Shown: positions 26,204 to 37,878 of the stretch, one piece after another
How positions within the stretch are numbered: the first letter of the stretch is position 1
Layout: every line of letters starts with the position of its first letter
Assembly (NCBI RefSeq): GCF_000003815.2
Contig: NC_049992.1
Coordinates: 11,999,450 to 12,063,449, forward strand
Origin: Branchiostoma floridae
Taxonomy: Eukaryota; Chordata; Leptocardii; Amphioxiformes; Branchiostomatidae
Length of the DNA: 64,000 nt
Reading direction: 5' to 3'
Made by a program: the position numbers and the translations under genes
The notes under the pieces: generated by a model
Database searches by the model: none
Told to the model about the DNA's origin: nothing
The model's input: the letters and a program-made list of their open reading frames with translations, nothing else

Positions 26204-26290
26204 TGGCCTTTTTTGGCTCATAGTGCACTTTTGCTGGCCATTTCTTTTTGTACTGGGTCGCTGATTGCTGGCCTTTTCTGACAGCCGGCT
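26204..26290 (+). repeat. Dispersed repeat, copy of 18747-18832
   Basis: Shares GGCTCATAGTGCACTTTTGC and TACTGGGTCGCTGATTGC with the arm beside the 18.8-kb gap, in the same orientation. Confidence 0.7.
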
Positions 26291-26425
26291 GTCATGCATC
26301 GATATACACCAAAGACTAAGTTCTTATCTTTCGGTAATGCCACACTGATTGGATATGGATGACATTATCTGGCCACTCCAAAACTAATGCGAGAAAAATT
26401 GGGCAAAACGTTGCCTTCATTGTGA

Positions 26426-26449
26426 GATATATATATATATATATATATA
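26426..26449. repeat. (TA)n microsatellite
   Basis: About twelve TA units, inside a copy of the element seen at 7739. Confidence 0.9.
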
Positions 26450-27296
26450 ACTGGTCAGGGAGGTTGAACAAATGACTGAACACACAGAGCACGATATACC
26501 AATCTGTAGATCATTTAGCTTTATCGTTTCACACTTTGTTTTTTGGAAGACTTCGATCATTGGTATCCATTTTGCGTTATTTTCTTCTAACGTACGGTAT
26601 ATACTAGTATTTGCTAAATGTGCATCTTCTTAATATGAGTTAAAGTAGTTAAACAAACCGGAAACTGAAGTGTATGATAAAGATATTGTTATTGTTAACT
26701 GGTGAATATTCATTGTATGGTGCTTCCGGGTTGTTTTCTTTGTTTAACAAAATAGTTAGGAATAAAAGCATTTAGCAGTACCAACAATCGTAATAACCAC
26801 ATACATTCACACAACAATATTCCTTCTTGGCGAAGATAATTATTGGGATTGCATGATATTTGATGGATGCGCAGGGGTTGCAAATAGGAAGTTCAAGTTC
26901 GATCATGTCCATCTTAGCGGTGAGTTTTGCAGGGAGCTTCAAAATTGATTGTCAAATTTTCTGCAAGTGCCAGGTTCATGATCTTTTGGAAGTGAATAGG
27001 TCTTTGGGCCGTTAATAGGAAGTGGATAGGTCTTTTCTTACGATCTCTTATTCGTTCTTGCAAAAAGGTCACTATAAATAATGTAGAAACACTGCTATAC
27101 ATGCAAGTCATTGGGAGCCACAATATCAACATGGGGACTTATATGCATATGCAAGAGCTGGAGTCACGTGAGGCTTGGCAGGGCTCATGAGCCTCGGTTT
27201 CATTCGAGTCCTGAGGGCTGTGGTGGTGAGGCGGAGCTCAGGCGTCTTCCTCGAACGGACGAGAATTTCCCTTCTAATCTCGCTCGTTAGCTGAAT

Positions 27297-27398
27297 ATGA
27301 GACAGAAGCAGGCTCCTTTAAGGATTGAAGACGACATAGAGAGCGAAGATATCACTATGGCGGCCGCGGCGACGGAGGATTTCCACAGAGAAAGCGGG
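27297..27398 (+). CDS. Large alternative-terminal-exon gene, exon 1
   Basis: An ATG at 27297 opens 34 codons (MRQKQAPLRIEDDIESEDIT, then MAAAATEDFHRESG) ending in phase 0 at GCGGG|GTGAGT. A second in-frame ATG at 27357 has the better Kozak context (CACTATGG), so the true start could be either. The leader is GC-rich and lacks an obvious TATA box. This is the only first exon visible and is presumed common to all isoforms. Confidence 0.65.
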
Positions 27399-28110
27399 GT
27401 GAGTAGGCGCCTGCAATCCGGACGCGCCCAGACAAAGGGACGTGAGCCTGATTCCGGATATGCATGAGGAGCTCATTTGCATAGAAACATGACGTAGCTT
27501 ATGCCGCCTGCAGCGACAAATACATCCTTCTGCACCGCCTGTAGCGAAAAATCTTTACATCTGAGCTAGAATAGCTGGCAATGACATGTTTTTGTCTAAC
27601 CCCGATGTTTGCAATTATTCCATGCCATGCAAAATGTAATTTTAGCCCTGTAAGTCGCACGGATGGAGCTGGCGTGGCGAGGCATGGCGTATGGAGAGGT
27701 CTCGTGACCACTGCTGCCTATCTGGGGCACATTTGAATGGCTTTGATATGTGCGTCACGAGTCTACGCCGCTCTCACATAATTTCATGGCTGATGTAGAG
27801 TGGCGTGCATAAGGGCGAAGGGAAGTAGAAACGATTTGGCTATGGATTTTTATACAATTTGTTACTGAACTGTCTTATTAATATATTTTAAGTTATTTGG
27901 CCAATTTCTACTATTTTCCAACTACCCATGGAGCCTGATAGAGGCTAGGAAAATTTGCATAAATTTTATTGTAAACTGGGTGTTTGATAGGCAGGGAAAA
28001 ACTGTCAAATAATATTTACTATCCCTTGTAGTGGTTAAAGGTTTTGATGAACAGGAACTTAATTTTCTGCATTACAATAGAGATGAAAACCATGTGTTGA
28101 ATGCTTGCAG

Positions 28111-28861
28111 GATGGCCTATGTGGAGACTTCAGTTGCCCCCACTGTGCCTTCAGCGTGGACCAAGACGTCATGCTTAAAGTTCTTAAACACTTCTTCAAC
28201 TGCACATCGCTTCAGTACATTATTGATCTCAGCGTGGGGAATGCAGCCTCCCTCGGGGCAGCGAAACACTCCGCACCGCGCAGGGCCAGCAAGGCTCCGC
28301 AGCCTCACTCAGAACCCGTCCGACACGCAGAACCGCCGACCAAAAGAAGAGCGACAGAGGCACGGGCCACGCCCCCACAGGAGAGTCCAAGAATCGTGAC
28401 AACTCAAGCACCGACCCTGCTTGCCAGACTGAACGCAGCTCAGAGCAGGACTCAAACTGTAAGCCAAAGAGAGATTCCCCCCGAACCAGAGCACCATACA
28501 AGACCTAGACAGGTTGAGACAGTACAGCCAAGGGCACCCGAGACAACAACCACCACCACCACATCGGCAGCTAGTGTAGAATTGCCATCAATCACAACGA
28601 TAAAGGAGGAACCAGGAGCGGGAGCAGCGTGCATTGTCGAACCTACAGCGCCAACGTTGTTCGACGATCCTATGCACACCCAAAAGGACACAGACTCTGC
28701 TATGGGTATGAAAAGAGACACAGACAATGTTGGCAGCATGCTTGATGCCTTGCCAGGTACAAGCTCCAGCGGACTTTTCAGTGAAGACTTGAACTTTGGT
28801 GGTGCAGGGCCCAGCTTTGTTCAGTCAGACCCCTCTCAGGAAGACAGCACTTCAGGAAATG
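28111..28861 (+). CDS. Large gene, exon 2: shared N-terminal finger and linker
   Basis: Acceptor ATGCTTGCAG, donor AAATG|GTAAGT, phase 0 to 1, 751 nt. It begins DGLCGDFSCPHCAFSVDQDV and goes on with ...LKHFFNC: the CxxxxCPHC...HxxxC arrangement looks like an atypical Zn-binding finger. The rest is a disordered linker rich in Pro, Ser, Thr and Gln with charged patches, ending in an acidic stretch (SEDLNFGG). Its phase-1 donor is the hub of the locus: acceptors at 29507, 30887, 32446 and 34726 are all in the matching phase. A nuclear role is inferred from the modules it joins. Confidence 0.75.
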
Positions 28862-29506
28862 GTAAGTCTCACTCGACTTCATTTAATTGTTTTTAAGACA
28901 TTTTGATATGGAGAGAAAAAAAAGAGGAATGTACACATTTTCTTCTGTACTTGACAACTCTGATTTCTGAGGCTGAATCAGTCTTGTCTCAAAGGCAGAA
29001 ACTGTCTGTCTGAGAGATCAACTACCCCCATGGGGAACTACACTTTTTATAGTACTGTATAGCGACCTCACTACATGCTTCATGCAGCTACTGTATCATC
29101 ATACATTTGCAAAATCTGAAATTTTGGGCACTTGAGGAATCTTCACTGTTTTCATATTGTCTGTATGTGGCCAAACATCTATATGCGACCAAACAATGGT
29201 ACTGGTTGCAACTCAATACTTCAGTATGCTGGCACTTTTTCATGCAAACAATTCAGTCAGTACGCAGGTAATTAAAAGAGTAGTTGAAGCTTTTATGCGC
29301 AAAACTTTGATGAAAGACCACCGACTGGATTCTTTAAGTCATTTTCCGTTGCAAGGGTACGCGTGACCTATGAATGCAGCTCTCATAAATAGAAGTTTAC
29401 TTCTGTCAGACCGTCAGGCAGACGATACAGTATAAGAATCAGGCCGATTTTGCCCTCTGACTTCCTACTGTCTGCTCTGGCTGAAAAATCGCACTCGTCG
29501 TTGCAG

Positions 29507-29898
29507 TGCCCCGCTTCGTCTGGAATGTCCAACCCGGAGGATACCAGGAGTCCTGGGCTCCTGCAGCTTCGAAGAGGACAGCAGGGAAGATGATGGCAGA
29601 CATGATGGCGGAGTCAGGAACCCGGAAGAAGCGCGGAAACTACGCCACTTACTCTCCCGAAATAAGGGCAAGAATCGCCAAGATGTGCATCGAGATCGGA
29701 CCCCAGAGGACAGCGGCGTGTATGTCGATAGAACTAGGCCGCCAGCTCAACGAAAGCACAGTCCGGTACATCAAGAACAGTTTCAACCAAGAAGTGAGAC
29801 GGCTCGGCACCCACAGCGTGGAAAACCTCCCGCGGAGACTGCTTGGTCGTCAGCCCAAGCGTGACAACTTGGATGGAGAGCATGGAGAAGTGGGCTGA
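29507..29898 (+). CDS. Large gene, alternative terminal module A: HTH-like domain
   Basis: Acceptor TCGTTGCAG in phase 1 keeps exon 2 in frame. It encodes about 130 residues with a basic linker (TRKKRG) and a helical block ATYSPEIRARIAKMCIEIGP ... LGRQLNESTVRYIKNSF, then a basic RRLLGRQPKR and a stop. The YSPEIRARI...NESTVRYIK pattern is the transposase-type helix-turn-helix found widely in metazoan proteins derived from DNA transposons, so a DNA-binding role is likely. A GTGAGA inside the exon (29794) could act as an internal donor, but the complete domain argues for use as a terminal exon. No clear AATAAA follows. Confidence 0.65.
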
Positions 29899-29904
29899 CC
29901 ATTA

Positions 29905-30115
29905 TCTGAATACTGTAAATGCAAAAATGTTCACGGTGGTTTTTATGCTAGTGGTTTTTGTGAGGCAGTCTTACCTTGAAATTAAAACCACCGCGAAGAT
30001 TTTTCCATTACAGTATCTGACTACAGTGTATGGCGCTACTGTGAACTTAAAACCACCGTGACCAATCCATTTCCCGCAAGCGCGAAATTAAATCCCCGCG
30101 AACGTAAATGCATGC
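29905..30115. mobile_element. MITE-like element
   Basis: Contains repeated and inverted GGTGGTTTT / AAAACCACCG strings and matching ends built on GTAAATGC. This composition is typical of short non-autonomous inverted-repeat elements. It lies directly behind the HTH exon. Confidence 0.45.
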
Positions 30116-30886
30116 AGAGCAACATGGATTGGACCAAAACTGTCATGGGCTGTACAACTAGCCCACGTCCTACAATACAAATAGCACCACAGAACTACTA
30201 CCACATGTACAACTGTACAACTAACTGCAATCATGTGTAATGTTACTGCAGTACAGTACAACTACCACATGTAGTGCAGCACAAACAGCACATATTATAT
30301 CAATATGCTTGAATGAATGCTTTGATCTCAAATTGTAGCGTGTGAAGTGTGGTAATCACTAGTATGAAGTTGTGAAACTCCAAAGAAAAGTTGCTGAGCC
30401 TAAGTATGGGACAGCTTTCAGCATAGTGTAATGTTCAAGATTTTTATCACTTATTAATTTTTTGTGTGGTTAGAAAAAATAGGGTTTCGAAAGGCATTTA
30501 GCGTGCATATGATATAATAATTTTTTATATGTTACCTTGATGACATTTGTGTGACTGATAGTTTCAACACGATGAGGTGTTGCCTGTCAGTGTATTGCTG
30601 TATGGATTCACCTTGCGTCATGAACACAGGTGCCAAGAAGGGGCATCCTGAAACAAAGACATGGGGAAATAACTGTATGCTAAAGGTGTTAGCAAATACC
30701 ACAAATCTAAATGCAAACTGCATTGATATTGTCTTGAAGAAGGCATGGTTTTTGAACACGATAGTACATTTCTGTTTTCATACCTATGCTAAAGTGGTAT
30801 TTAACAGAAAGCACAACATGGCAGTGGATATGAAGCAGGACAGATGACCTTCCTTTAGTTGCTATATCATTGTGTCCCATGCACAG

Positions 30887-31500
30887 CCACTGATGAGAAC
30901 TTACAGGGAGCTAGGGGTTCACAACATGGGTCCTGTGACCAAGTGTTGGAGGAATGGCAGTCAGAGACAGACTTCCGAACGTACGCGTATTACAAGCTGG
31001 ACAACACGAACAGGAAGTTAGACCAGACGCAGTCTTACATCCAGCCAATCAGCTTAGGTCTAGGGGTTCAGAACCCCAGCAGTGATGGCACACCCAGTCA
31101 GCTGACCCCTCCCGCTGTGCCCCCCTCCCCAAGGTTCAAAACTTACAACAAACCCACTCATGATACCATCCTCATTGGAGACCCAACCTCCAGCAAAACA
31201 TACCCTGTGAATGTCACTGACTATATGATATCCCTTGCAAAGGCTACATCAGGCAGAGTATTCCTGCTGAAGATGATGCATTTGGTATATTCTGACCAAG
31301 AATTGAGAGAAAGTAATTTCCATGGTGGTTCAGTGTTCAGCAAGGGAGTTAAGACATACAAACAGCCCCTGTCAAAAGACAAGATGAATGCAATCATATA
31401 CCAGACCAAAATGGAGTTTGAGGGGTTTGAGGTTTTGCAGGGCGAAGTGGATGCGATCAATGGCAAGTGCAGACAGAAGCGTTCAACCTTCAAGAAGTAG
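30887..31500 (+). CDS. Large gene, alternative terminal module B: BEN domain
   Basis: Acceptor CATGCACAG, phase 1 (ATDENLQGARGSQHGSCDQV), ends KRSTFKK-stop. After a linker the C-terminal half matches a BEN domain: a hydrophobic helix (FLLKMMHLVYSDQELRESNF), GGS turn, then QPLSKDKMNAIIYQTKMEF and a closing helix VDAINGKCRQKR. BEN domains bind DNA and chromatin factors. The join to exon 2 is in frame. A canonical polyA signal follows at 31937, so this is a genuine alternative 3' end. A second AG at 30905-30906 offers a shorter start in a phase that does not fit exon 2. Confidence 0.75.
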
Positions 31501-31936
31501 ATTTCTCTAAAGTTCTGTTTCATGGTATACAGCTGAAGTTTTAGTAGCTTTAGTTGATAAGATGCAACTTATTGTATTACTGAGACTCACTGAATATTGT
31601 AAGAAAAAGTAAGTAATAGATCAACATAAGCAGTAGAGTCTAGCTGTTTGTACTTTTATTTATGTATTCAGTATAACTATTGGCAAATGTGAACAGTGTT
31701 AAGATTTTTGTAGGTCAGTACAGGCTTGCCTAGATATATGCCCTTAAGGGTTGTTACCTGGCTAGACCAGTTTCACTGGAGAAGCTTTATTTGTCTGAAG
31801 TTATTAGCATAACTGTAAAAAGAAAAGCAGCATTACCTTTAGGTACTAGAGATATAACTTATACATGTACAAGACATTATTGTTTGTTTATTGTAGAGAT
31901 TTGTTGGTTCTTGTGTTTGTAGTTAAGATTATTATG

Positions 31937-31942
31937 AATAAA
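31937..31942 (+). terminator. PolyA signal for the BEN isoform
   Basis: AATAAA 437 nt after the BEN stop codon, within A/T-rich 3' UTR-like sequence. Confidence 0.6.
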
Positions 31943-32445
31943 GATATTTTTAAGATCATTCAGGAATCTTTCATTTTAAGTCAATTAGCATTATTTTCTT
32001 CTGCAGCACACCTAGAACATCCTTGAACATGTATTAAAAAGCTAGAAAAGATGAGTTTCAGATATCAAACAAAAGTGTTGACCACAACTGACATAACCCT
32101 ACACGCTTCTGTAGATCATTTTGGGTGTAAACCATTTACTTACCTTCTGAATTTTTGTGAGTTATTGCTTTTCTTGTGGACTGAAGTACGCAAATTTGGT
32201 TGAAAAATTATAATCTTGACAAGTTGCAGAGTGAATAATCTTGCAATTCTAGTAAAACATTGTCCAAAATCATGTCATATTGATCATAACTACAAGCTAT
32301 TTGTGAGAGTAGGTTTAAGTCAGTTGTGATTGACAGCTGTCATATCGTTCTAAATACAAGTATTCTTGACAACTATTTAAAAAAAGTAGCTTGGAAGCCA
32401 TGGATGCTGCGTAATGCCACAGCTGTCAAACCCAGCCAACTTCAG

Positions 32446-32972
32446 CCGCTTTCCGTTCGCTTTGGGAGCCCACGCCAACCAAGTTCCTTCTTGTCTCATC
32501 AGCAGACAATGCTCGACTGGACCCAACCTCTTCTAAACAGGTGCAGGGAAGGCCGGTCAGCATAAAGGGGTCCCCCATTGGAGGAGTACTGGATAGCAGG
32601 AGGCACCATTTACAGCTGCATATGGACAAGGGAGGGCTGCCCAATCTGTTTAACGTCCTTCCCGAGAGTGGGACAGAACACATTCCCATGAAAATCCCTG
32701 GCCGAGAGAAGGTGTGCAAGTGGTGCAGCCTGCAGAAGAAGAAGCAGGCAGTCCGGGGAAGAACGAGCGAGACGACCTTCGCGTGTTCCGTGTGCCATGT
32801 AAGACTGCACCCCAAGATGTGCTTCGACTCGTACCACCAGTGGGCAATGGCTCAGCGTGCGGACAGGGGGTTGAGGACGACTGGAGAAAGGGGATTAGCC
32901 AGCGGCCATCTGGGTGAAAACATGAGCTCTGACGAAGAAGAGTCCCCCAATAGGATGTATGTTGAAACAGAA
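32446..32972 (+). CDS. Large gene, alternative module C: piggyBac-type zinc ribbon
   Basis: Acceptor CCAACTTCAG in phase 1 gives AAFRSLWEPTPTKFLLVSSA, in frame with exon 2. The exon then carries RRHHLQLH, CKWC, CSVC and MCFDSYHQ: the H..L / CxxC / CxxC / CFxxYH pattern is the C-terminal zinc ribbon of piggyBac transposases and PGBD proteins. The rest of the transposase is absent, so this is a captured (exonised) domain. The donor ACAGAA|GTAAGT leaves phase 0 for exon 6. An alternative start at 32541 after TTCTAAACAG would break phase with exon 2. Confidence 0.65.
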
Positions 32973-33240
32973 GTAAGTGCTGTTTTTTCTTTTTTTTGTA
33001 GCAAGACAATGTTATTATGACCATAGAATTAGAAGAGGTTTGGAAATGGAAAAAAATTGCATATTCTCAGCTTTAACAGTTTCATTGGTAATACTATAGC
33101 AAAATACAACAGTTTCTCCACTAGATCTAATTGTAATACATGTAAATGAAATACAGATAAACCAAGTAAAGCTTTAGGTAATCAAGGCTGATGATTGCAA
33201 AAAGCTGATACAAATGTTCATTTCTTTTTGTCTTCAACAG

Positions 33241-33408
33241 CGTGTGATGTTTGTCTTCCAGGTGTTGGGAGAGGTGGCGTTGGCTGGGAGCAATATCCTG
33301 AGTCCTTTGATCAGCCCTAACCAAGCAGATAGTACATCTTTGGAAGGATTCAGCTCCGGAGAGCAGGGTTCTAAAGTCATGATGTGGCATGTGTCAAATC
33401 AGGACTGA
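33241..33408 (+). CDS. Large gene, terminal exon of module C
   Basis: Acceptor CTTCAACAG, phase 0; encodes RVMFVFQVLGEVALAGSNIL ... VSNQD-stop. A second in-phase acceptor 21 nt downstream (GTCTTCCAG, exon from 33262) would drop seven codons. No domain recognised in this tail. A polyA signal follows at 33809. Confidence 0.6.
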   Translation, partial: RVMFVFQVLGEVALAGSNILSPLISPNQADSTSLEGFSSGEQGSKVMMWHVSNQD

Positions 33409-33808
33409 TATTCTCTTTTCAATCTGGCTCATGTTTGCTTTGGTTTTGCAAAGATGTGAGGAAACTATTGACTATGTGTACAAAAGAATTTCTATCTTGA
33501 ATGAGAAGAGAATCTTGCTAGTTGAAACATTAAGATACAACTATTAAAGAAAAGAAAATATTTTCAGAGAAAACAAGTCTGAACGATAGGAACTGATATT
33601 TGATCTTGTGAATTCCTCTCTACGTAACAAGATTATATTGGTGAGAAAACACCATGAAAGAAAAGCATGCTTTATGACTATATGTGTGGTAATTAAAATT
33701 TTATGCGGAACAAATAGTCTGCTTTATTCTGGACAAATGTATTGCTCTATCAGTGCCTCATTGTGTATGATGTCCATATCTTCATTTGTTAAACATATGA
33801 TACTGTAT

Positions 33809-33814
33809 AATAAA
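33809..33814 (+). terminator. PolyA signal for the zinc-ribbon isoform
   Basis: AATAAA about 400 nt after the stop at 33408, in A/T-rich sequence. Confidence 0.55.
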
Positions 33815-34725
33815 TGCTGTAAAAGCTTATATTATAACAGTGTTTAAGTCTATGACTTGTTCTCATTGCAACTGGTTATGGCTGGGTATATTTGGACTGG
33901 ACAGAGCCCTACTTCTAAAATTAATTGCTTGCCAAAAAGGCCAATATAGCTGCAAGTCAAATTGTATGTCAGTAGATTATCAATGCTGAACTTTGAGACA
34001 TGGTAACCATGAGCAGATATTAAGATTGTTTTGTGCTCTCTGAATGGGTGAGTTAAGCTTCTATGTAAGTCCTTTCTTGAACTATACTCAAGAAAATTTT
34101 AGATTTAAATTGTAATTGTATTCAGATTTAGTTCAAAAACAAACAAAATATGTTGTAAACTAATTAGTCATTTGGCTCATTAAGCAAGGGTCAATGTTGA
34201 TAACGATATTCTGCATCTAGTTTTACAAGGAAAAATGGTGTTACCCTCCTTCTCGCTACTACCAAATATTTTTTAGTTTTAAGTAATGTATCAAAGATTG
34301 CATATACATTTGTAAAAGATGTGCCATGTTGGACTGTTGGAATAAACTGTATCTGAGTGTTACTGACTGTGTGGTGTTTTTTATGTCTATTTCTGGCCAA
34401 CTAGTCAGGAACACAAGATCATACATGTAGCTATCCTCCTGTTTTATGCCTTAGGTTCAATGAAGAGTGGTGAAATGGTCACATTTATCAAAATGTGTTG
34501 CTGATAATGTACTCCGCTTGCTAATATGGTTAGACTGACATCATACATCTTAGTCTGTTGATATTCATCTGTGCATTTTTTAATAAACCTTACCCACACA
34601 TCTCTACAAGTCACTCACAGTTGGATAGAATCTTGGTATGTAGTACTCTGATAGATTGGAGACAGCATGCGTTCAACTGTAAAGATATCGTGTGAAAAAC
34701 GGGTTCATCTTCGGTTTTGTTCCAG

Positions 34726-34796
34726 ACGGGGAGACGGGCATTGTTTCACCACCAGACTTTGGCTTGGAACAGTTTCAGTCGGTCGGTGCAGGGCAG
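34726..34796 (+). CDS. Large gene, exon 7 (path to variable array)
   Basis: Acceptor TTTTGTTCCAG, phase 1, donor GGGCAG|GTGAGT, phase 0. It reads DGETGIVSPPDFGLEQFQSV when joined to exon 2. It is acidic and probably disordered. It belongs only to isoforms that run into the variable array. Confidence 0.7.
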
Positions 34797-35047
34797 GTGA
34801 GTGATACAGATGGGACAGCGTCATGGTAAGGTGTAGGATGGGAATGATGATGATAATATGTAATACGCAATGGCAAGTGCATGGGGTTAAATGAAATTTG
34901 TATCCAGGGCAAGTGAGTGAAAATGCTAATTGTTAGATCTGCGTGACTAAATTTTCAGTTTTTGATATCTTTTCATTTCCTAAACTGTAAGGAAACCATG
35001 TTTCTGTCCTCCATTCCAAGACTGTTCTCCTGGGGTTTTCTCCACAG

Positions 35048-35485
35048 AGTTTACCCATCACCAGTACAGGCCCCAGGCTGATGGACACAGTCTCCCTGGA
35101 GGAGGACAGAACCATATCCATCAGACAGTCCGTCACAGGAAGCAATCGGTTGCCAGGCGTCCGGCCCGCACCCTCAGCAACAGTCAGCAAACCTGGGCCG
35201 GAGATAGAGATTGTTTCAGTGAAGTCCCCGGCGACTTCCAGAATAAGCACGGGCGCTCCCGGCGTTCGAACGACGATGCAGAGCAGTCCGCAGCATCTCG
35301 CCCAGGGACAGGTGAACGCTGGGATGGGTCAGCAGAATCCACAGCCCAGGATAATCAACACGGTCTCCCTCAGCAGACCACAAGTTGGTGCAGCAGGGCA
35401 GGACAGGCCCACCTCCAGAGTAGCATTCCCCTCAACATCACAGCAGACACAGCAGCCCAGACCAGTGGCCTGCTTCAAAGCACCG
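35048..35485 (+). CDS. Large gene, exon 8: disordered Ser/Thr/Gln-rich linker
   Basis: Acceptor TCTCCACAG, donor CACCG|GTAAGA, phase 0 to 0, 146 codons. Repeated RTISI/NTVSLSRP-like phrases and strings of Gln, Pro, Thr and Ser suggest a flexible activation-type or spacer region. No fold recognised. Confidence 0.7.
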
Positions 35486-35777
35486 GTAAGAGGCAGTGTG
35501 TAGTCTTTATATGTTGAAACAAATACATAGATTTTCTTGGTTTGTGTTCATGCACGGGAATGGCAGTATTGGAAGTCCTGACTTCCATGTGCATATTAGT
35601 ACTGTGATTGCTTTCCTTGGTAGTAACTTACTAGCAAAGGTATGCCAAAGAAGAAGTGTTTATTCTCAGACTCTGAATAAGAATATGATGGTGTCTTCTT
35701 CTATGTAGTTCCTTATGCTTAGATGTCTAGGAGACTAATGTCAGATGTGTGAAGAGATGCCTTAATGTGTTTTGCAG

Positions 35778-36014
35778 ATGAGAGAACTCCCGACACCACT
35801 ACCCCTTCCTGACTTCGCTAACTCAGAAGACACCCAGTTGAGACACGCAGCACGAAGTGGAAATCTCCACATGTACAGAACTCACATAGTCCGGGAGTGT
35901 GCCAAATTCTACTCGCGTATGAAACCTAACTTGTCAAGGCAAGATTATGCCAGAATAGGAGAGGCCATGACAACAGCGTATCCGTGGTTACAAGGCAAAG
36001 GAGCAACCCCATGG
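35778..36014 (+). CDS. Large gene, exon 9: last constant exon, first part of the split domain
   Basis: Acceptor TGTTTTGCAG, donor CCATGG|GTAAGT, phase 0 to 0, 79 codons. The helical segment YRTHIVRECAKFYSRMKPNL is followed by DYARIGEAMTTAYPWLQGKG and ends ATPW. The order FY...P...Y..IG..M...YPWL...W followed by a basic F..QLS.RI...R helix is a recurrent small module in uncharacterised metazoan proteins, often beside SAM, BEN or zinc-finger domains. I recognise the pattern but not a settled name. The intron cuts right after W, so the final helix is always supplied by one of the V exons. Confidence 0.75.
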
Positions 36015-36332
36015 GTAAGTGTAGCAAGGATTTATTTGCAAGTGGCTGGAACCTCTTTGGAAAGCCAGAGTTAAAAAAAAAACAACTAAAGTTTACAAGA
36101 ATAACATTTTGGTTATCCAGCAAATGATTTTGTTTTTAAAAGCCAAAGTAGGTTTTGTGATTGTATGCATTGTGACAACGTGTAATTTAACGGCTAGCAA
36201 TGTTGGTAAAGTAGCCAATGTGATATACTTTTGATTTGAAATTAAACGAACTGCCAACTTTTTATATGCCAGATTTGAGTGGCCCTCATATTCATGCTCG
36301 CTTTCCAATGATGCTTCAGCCATGTCCCATTT

Positions 36333-36350
36333 ATGCACCTATCAATGTGA
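36333..36350 (+). promoter_or_regulatory. Docking site D1 (reverse complement of the selector element)
   Basis: ATGCACCTATCAATGTGA lies 319 nt downstream of the exon 9 donor and is the exact reverse complement of the selector consensus. In the pre-mRNA it can pair over 15-18 nt with any selector in the array. Position just behind the constant exon is the same as the docking site of the insect Dscam exon 6 cluster. It is the only inverted copy at the 5' side of the array. Confidence 0.85.
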
Positions 36351-37737
36351 ACCCTGAGGGAGCAGTACAAACACACTGCGCTGCAAAAATCCACAGTGTC
36401 ACTATGACAGTGTGTGACAAGAAGGAATTTTCTTTTGACATTTGGCCAGGGTTCATTACAAAGTGCCGTTTCGCAGATTAAGCGTAGAAACGTTGAAACT
36501 CTGTTTTTGACGGATGGGTGTTTGTGTCTGTTTCTATAACTTCTTGTCTGGGCATAACACAATTTGACAAAAAACAGTCACTATTTTGCTATGTGACAAG
36601 GATCATGTTTACTATTCCTGCTTTTATTTTAGGTTGAATTTGACAAAAAGAAATATTGATAAAGCCTTTGTTACCTATGGTATCATTTTCTACAAACTAA
36701 AATTCTTAGTAATAAAAACTACAAAAATGCAAGTCATGTTTGGTATGCTCAGACAATGGAGCCCATCAAATGGATGGCTAGTATGTTGAATGCAAGCAAA
36801 GAGGACACCAATACATGAATGTGTAGGAGAGAAAAGGACGGCCACAAAGGTAAGGTTAATATGGAAGATGGAAAAAAAAATGTTGGCAAGAGTGACCATT
36901 GAGTTCGTACAGAAATGTTTGAATGACTGTTATAGAGCTTATGATAAGCATAATACATGGGAAAAGGTTTTGTCTGTTCCTATCCTTGGGAAGTGAAGCT
37001 GTTCTTATCATAACAGTGCAAAATTTTCCATCATACTGCCATAGGCAGAAAGGTGATAGTTTCTTACCATTTGTGTCAAAGGTACCTGAATACTGTGGAT
37101 TAGTGTGGAAGCGGTTATACACATAATAGAAATGGTTCGAGAAACAAACAAGACTATCTATCAATTCTTCCTCAGGGTTTATTCTGAGGGGGAACTGTGT
37201 TATATCTGTGTTAGTAGGGAGTTTGTCAGTCTGAGGAATACTCAAGTGGTTCTATCTCAAGTTTGACTTGTTTTGAGAATCTACAGTCTTAGTTGTACAT
37301 CACAATGGTATATTCTTGGCTGATACAATTGGGGTCTAACGGATGAAATGGTCTCACCCTGTAGTGATCTATACATGACCAACTTGAGGCAGCATGATAG
37401 GATTGTTGAAGATCTATGACCACTAGACCATTTTAGTCTGGAGCTAACACATATAGATCAAAGCAGTACTAGTGCCTGACCCTATAAAGTGTTACACTTA
37501 GAGTTAGAGCCAGTTTTGATTAGAAAAATACTCAAGATCCATTAGCTAATCTTATAATTTGCGTAGTGTCTGGCAGACTTTGCATTTTTATGACCAGTTT
37601 CTAGCTCTTGAGTGTAGATATTGAAGTCATGAAACATCCCTGTTTCACACACCAAATTGCAGGTAGTTCCAATGATACCAGTGTGAACATCCTGATGGAA
37701 TAGCTTGTAATTCTCTGCTGTCTTCGGTTCCTTTCAG

Positions 37738-37878
37738 AGCAAATTCACTTTCCAATTGAGCCAGTCCATCCGGAACTGGAGGCGGAAAAGCAGATCAGGG
37801 TTTCCAAATCGCTGGAGTTTCTGGCAGAAGTTAGCTCACAGATCTGGTGAAAAACAGCCAAGACATTCAGCCTCTTAA
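37738..37878 (+). CDS. Variable exon V1
   Basis: Acceptor TTCCTTTCAG. Encodes SKFTFQLSQSIRNWRRKS and a 28-residue basic, aromatic tail (46 aa), then TAA. First exon of the array, 1.7 kb behind exon 9. No selector precedes it. Confidence 0.75.
   Translation, partial: SKFTFQLSQSIRNWRRKSRSGFPNRWSFWQKLAHRSGEKQPRHSAS

Larger units (their letters stand above)
25650..27296. other. Intergenic; repeats, then GC-rich promoter side of the large gene
   Basis: Copies of two dispersed elements (26204-26290 and about 26338-26480) and a (TA)n run are present. From about 27170 the sequence becomes GC- and CpG-richer, consistent with a TATA-less promoter and 5' leader of the gene that starts at 27297. Confidence 0.5.

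Noticed and set aside
31221..31523. Minus ORF opposite the BEN exon
   Set aside because: Shadow of the BEN coding frame.
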